Positions 4,888-5,511 of a stretch of DNA of 5,511 nt are shown one piece after another. Below the pieces are notes generated by a model. That model made no database searches, was not told where the DNA came from, and saw only the letters and a program-made list of their open reading frames with translations. Both the position numbers and the translations under genes were made by a program. The DNA comes from Anaerolineae bacterium. Lineage in GTDB: Bacteria; Chloroflexota; Anaerolineae; DRVO01. Positions within the stretch are counted from its first letter, which is position 1. The number at the start of each line of letters is the position of its first letter. Where the stretch lies: assembly GCA_012719195.1 (NCBI GenBank), contig JAAYAV010000143.1, positions 1-5,511 on the forward strand, read 5' to 3'.

Positions 4888-5511
4888 TCAGGCGCTGTCA
4901 TTCGGCGCTAGGTGACGCTGGCGGACCGTCTCGAATAGCACTACGGAGCCGGCCACGGAGGCGTTCAGGGAGCCGACGTGGCCCCGCATGGGCAGGGACA
5001 GCAGAGCGTCACAGGTCTCTCTCGTCAGGCGACGGAGCCCCTCGCCCTCGCTGCCCACCACCAGCACTACCTTACCGGTGAGGTCGACCTCGGTGTACGG
5101 CCGAGCAGCCGGATCGCGCTCCAGCCCGTAGACGAAGTAGGCGGACTGTTGCAGCTGCTGCAGGGCGCGCCGCAGATTGACGACCGTCGCCACCCGCAGG
5201 TGCTCGGCCCCGCCGGCGGAGGCGTGGCTGACGACCGGGGTGATGGCGACCTGACGGCGGTCCTGGAGGAGCACCAGGTCCGCGCCGGCTGCTTCGGCCG
5301 AGCGCAGAAGGGCTCCGACGTTCTGTGGGTCCTGTACGAGGTCAAGGGCGAGCACCAGGGGCTGCGGTCGCCTTTCGAGCCACTGGAGAGCGTCGGTGAA
5401 CTCCACGTAGGGGTAATCCCCCACTTCGAGCCCGATCCCCTGGTGCTGCGCGGTCTGGCGGTCGAGTAACGACCGGTCTATGCGGCTGATGGGGACGGCG
5501 GCGTTCTGCGC
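4888..5511 (-). CDS. rlmB: 23S rRNA (guanosine-2'-O)-methyltransferase RlmB (TrmH/SpoU family), 5'-truncated
   Basis: The minus-strand frame is open from the right edge to TGA at 4890-4888, giving 207 residues without the N-terminus. RlmB transfers a methyl group from SAM to the ribose 2'-OH of a conserved 23S rRNA guanosine (G2251 in E. coli). The SPOUT fold is shown by three motifs. Motif 1 is DPQNVGALLRSAEAAGA (catalytic-type Asn 64 and Arg 70 of the fragment). Motif 2 is VVGSEGEGL (about 151-159). Motif 3 is LPMRG...SLNASVAGSV (about 173-189). Upstream of motif 1, VPISRIDRSLLDRQ...HQG matches the linker between the N-terminal RNA-binding substrate domain and the catalytic domain in RlmB. 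That is why GTG 5424 is not the start: family sequence continues to the window edge. The TrmH group also contains tRNA Gm18 methyltransferases, but the HQG linker favours RlmB. Confidence 0.9.
   Translation of the reverse strand, partial: AQNAAVPISRIDRSLLDRQTAQHQGIGLEVGDYPYVEFTDALQWLERRPQPLVLALDLVQDPQNVGALLRSAEAAGADLVLLQDRRQVAITPVVSHASAGGAEHLRVATVVNLRRALQQLQQSAYFVYGLERDPAARPYTEVDLTGKVVLVVGSEGEGLRRLTRETCDALLSLPMRGHVGSLNASVAGSVVLFETVRQRHLAPNDSA

Noticed and set aside
5422..5424. GTG as the rlmB start
   Set aside because: RlmB-like linker sequence, including HQG, continues upstream to the window edge without a stop.

Overview
This is a GC-rich bacterial window with compact, mostly operonic genes. 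The gene mix suggests an uncultured environmental bacterium, possibly Chloroflexota or a similar Gram-positive-type lineage. It includes a uroporphyrinogen-decarboxylase-superfamily methyltransferase, a radical SAM DNA-repair-type protein, peptide-type ABC ATPases and RlmB. The taxonomic call is an inference from protein style plus a Gram-positive-type SOS box; no marker gene settles it.

Layout, left to right. (1) 1-654, plus strand: the 3' part of a URO-D/MtaA-superfamily gene, cut by the left edge. (2) 655-826: a repeat-rich spacer. It holds a 32-bp-arm imperfect inverted repeat whose arms are built of 7-bp units (666-742), then a run of three 9-bp units (753-779), then a compact promoter. 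(3) 827-1963, plus strand: a radical SAM protein with a C-terminal helix-hairpin-helix, of the 'putative DNA modification/repair radical SAM' type (rSAM_link_UDG). (4) 1979-2023: a near-perfect 21-bp hairpin between convergent genes. (5) 4501 down to 2039, minus strand: a three-gene operon of two OppD/OppF-type ATPases and a small three-helix membrane protein. (6) 4502-4887: a spacer with candidate minus-strand promoters. (7) 4888-5511, minus strand: rlmB, a 23S rRNA ribose methyltransferase whose 5' end is cut by the right edge.

The most informative signal is upstream of the radical SAM gene. The perfect 14-bp palindrome CGAACATATGTTCG (801-814) matches the Gram-positive LexA/SOS box. It lies wholly inside the 17-bp spacer of a strong sigma-70-type promoter (TTGACG-17-TATACT). 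The -10 box ends 6 nt before ATG 827, so the transcript is predicted to start on or next to that ATG and to be leaderless. LexA-controlled expression would give an independent, regulatory argument that this poorly understood radical SAM family acts in the DNA-damage response. The gene stands alone here, with no uracil-DNA-glycosylase partner in the window.

The minus-strand operon encodes both ATPases of a peptide/nickel-type importer but no permease or substrate-binding protein. These must be encoded elsewhere, and the small membrane protein that ends the operon has no recognised function.
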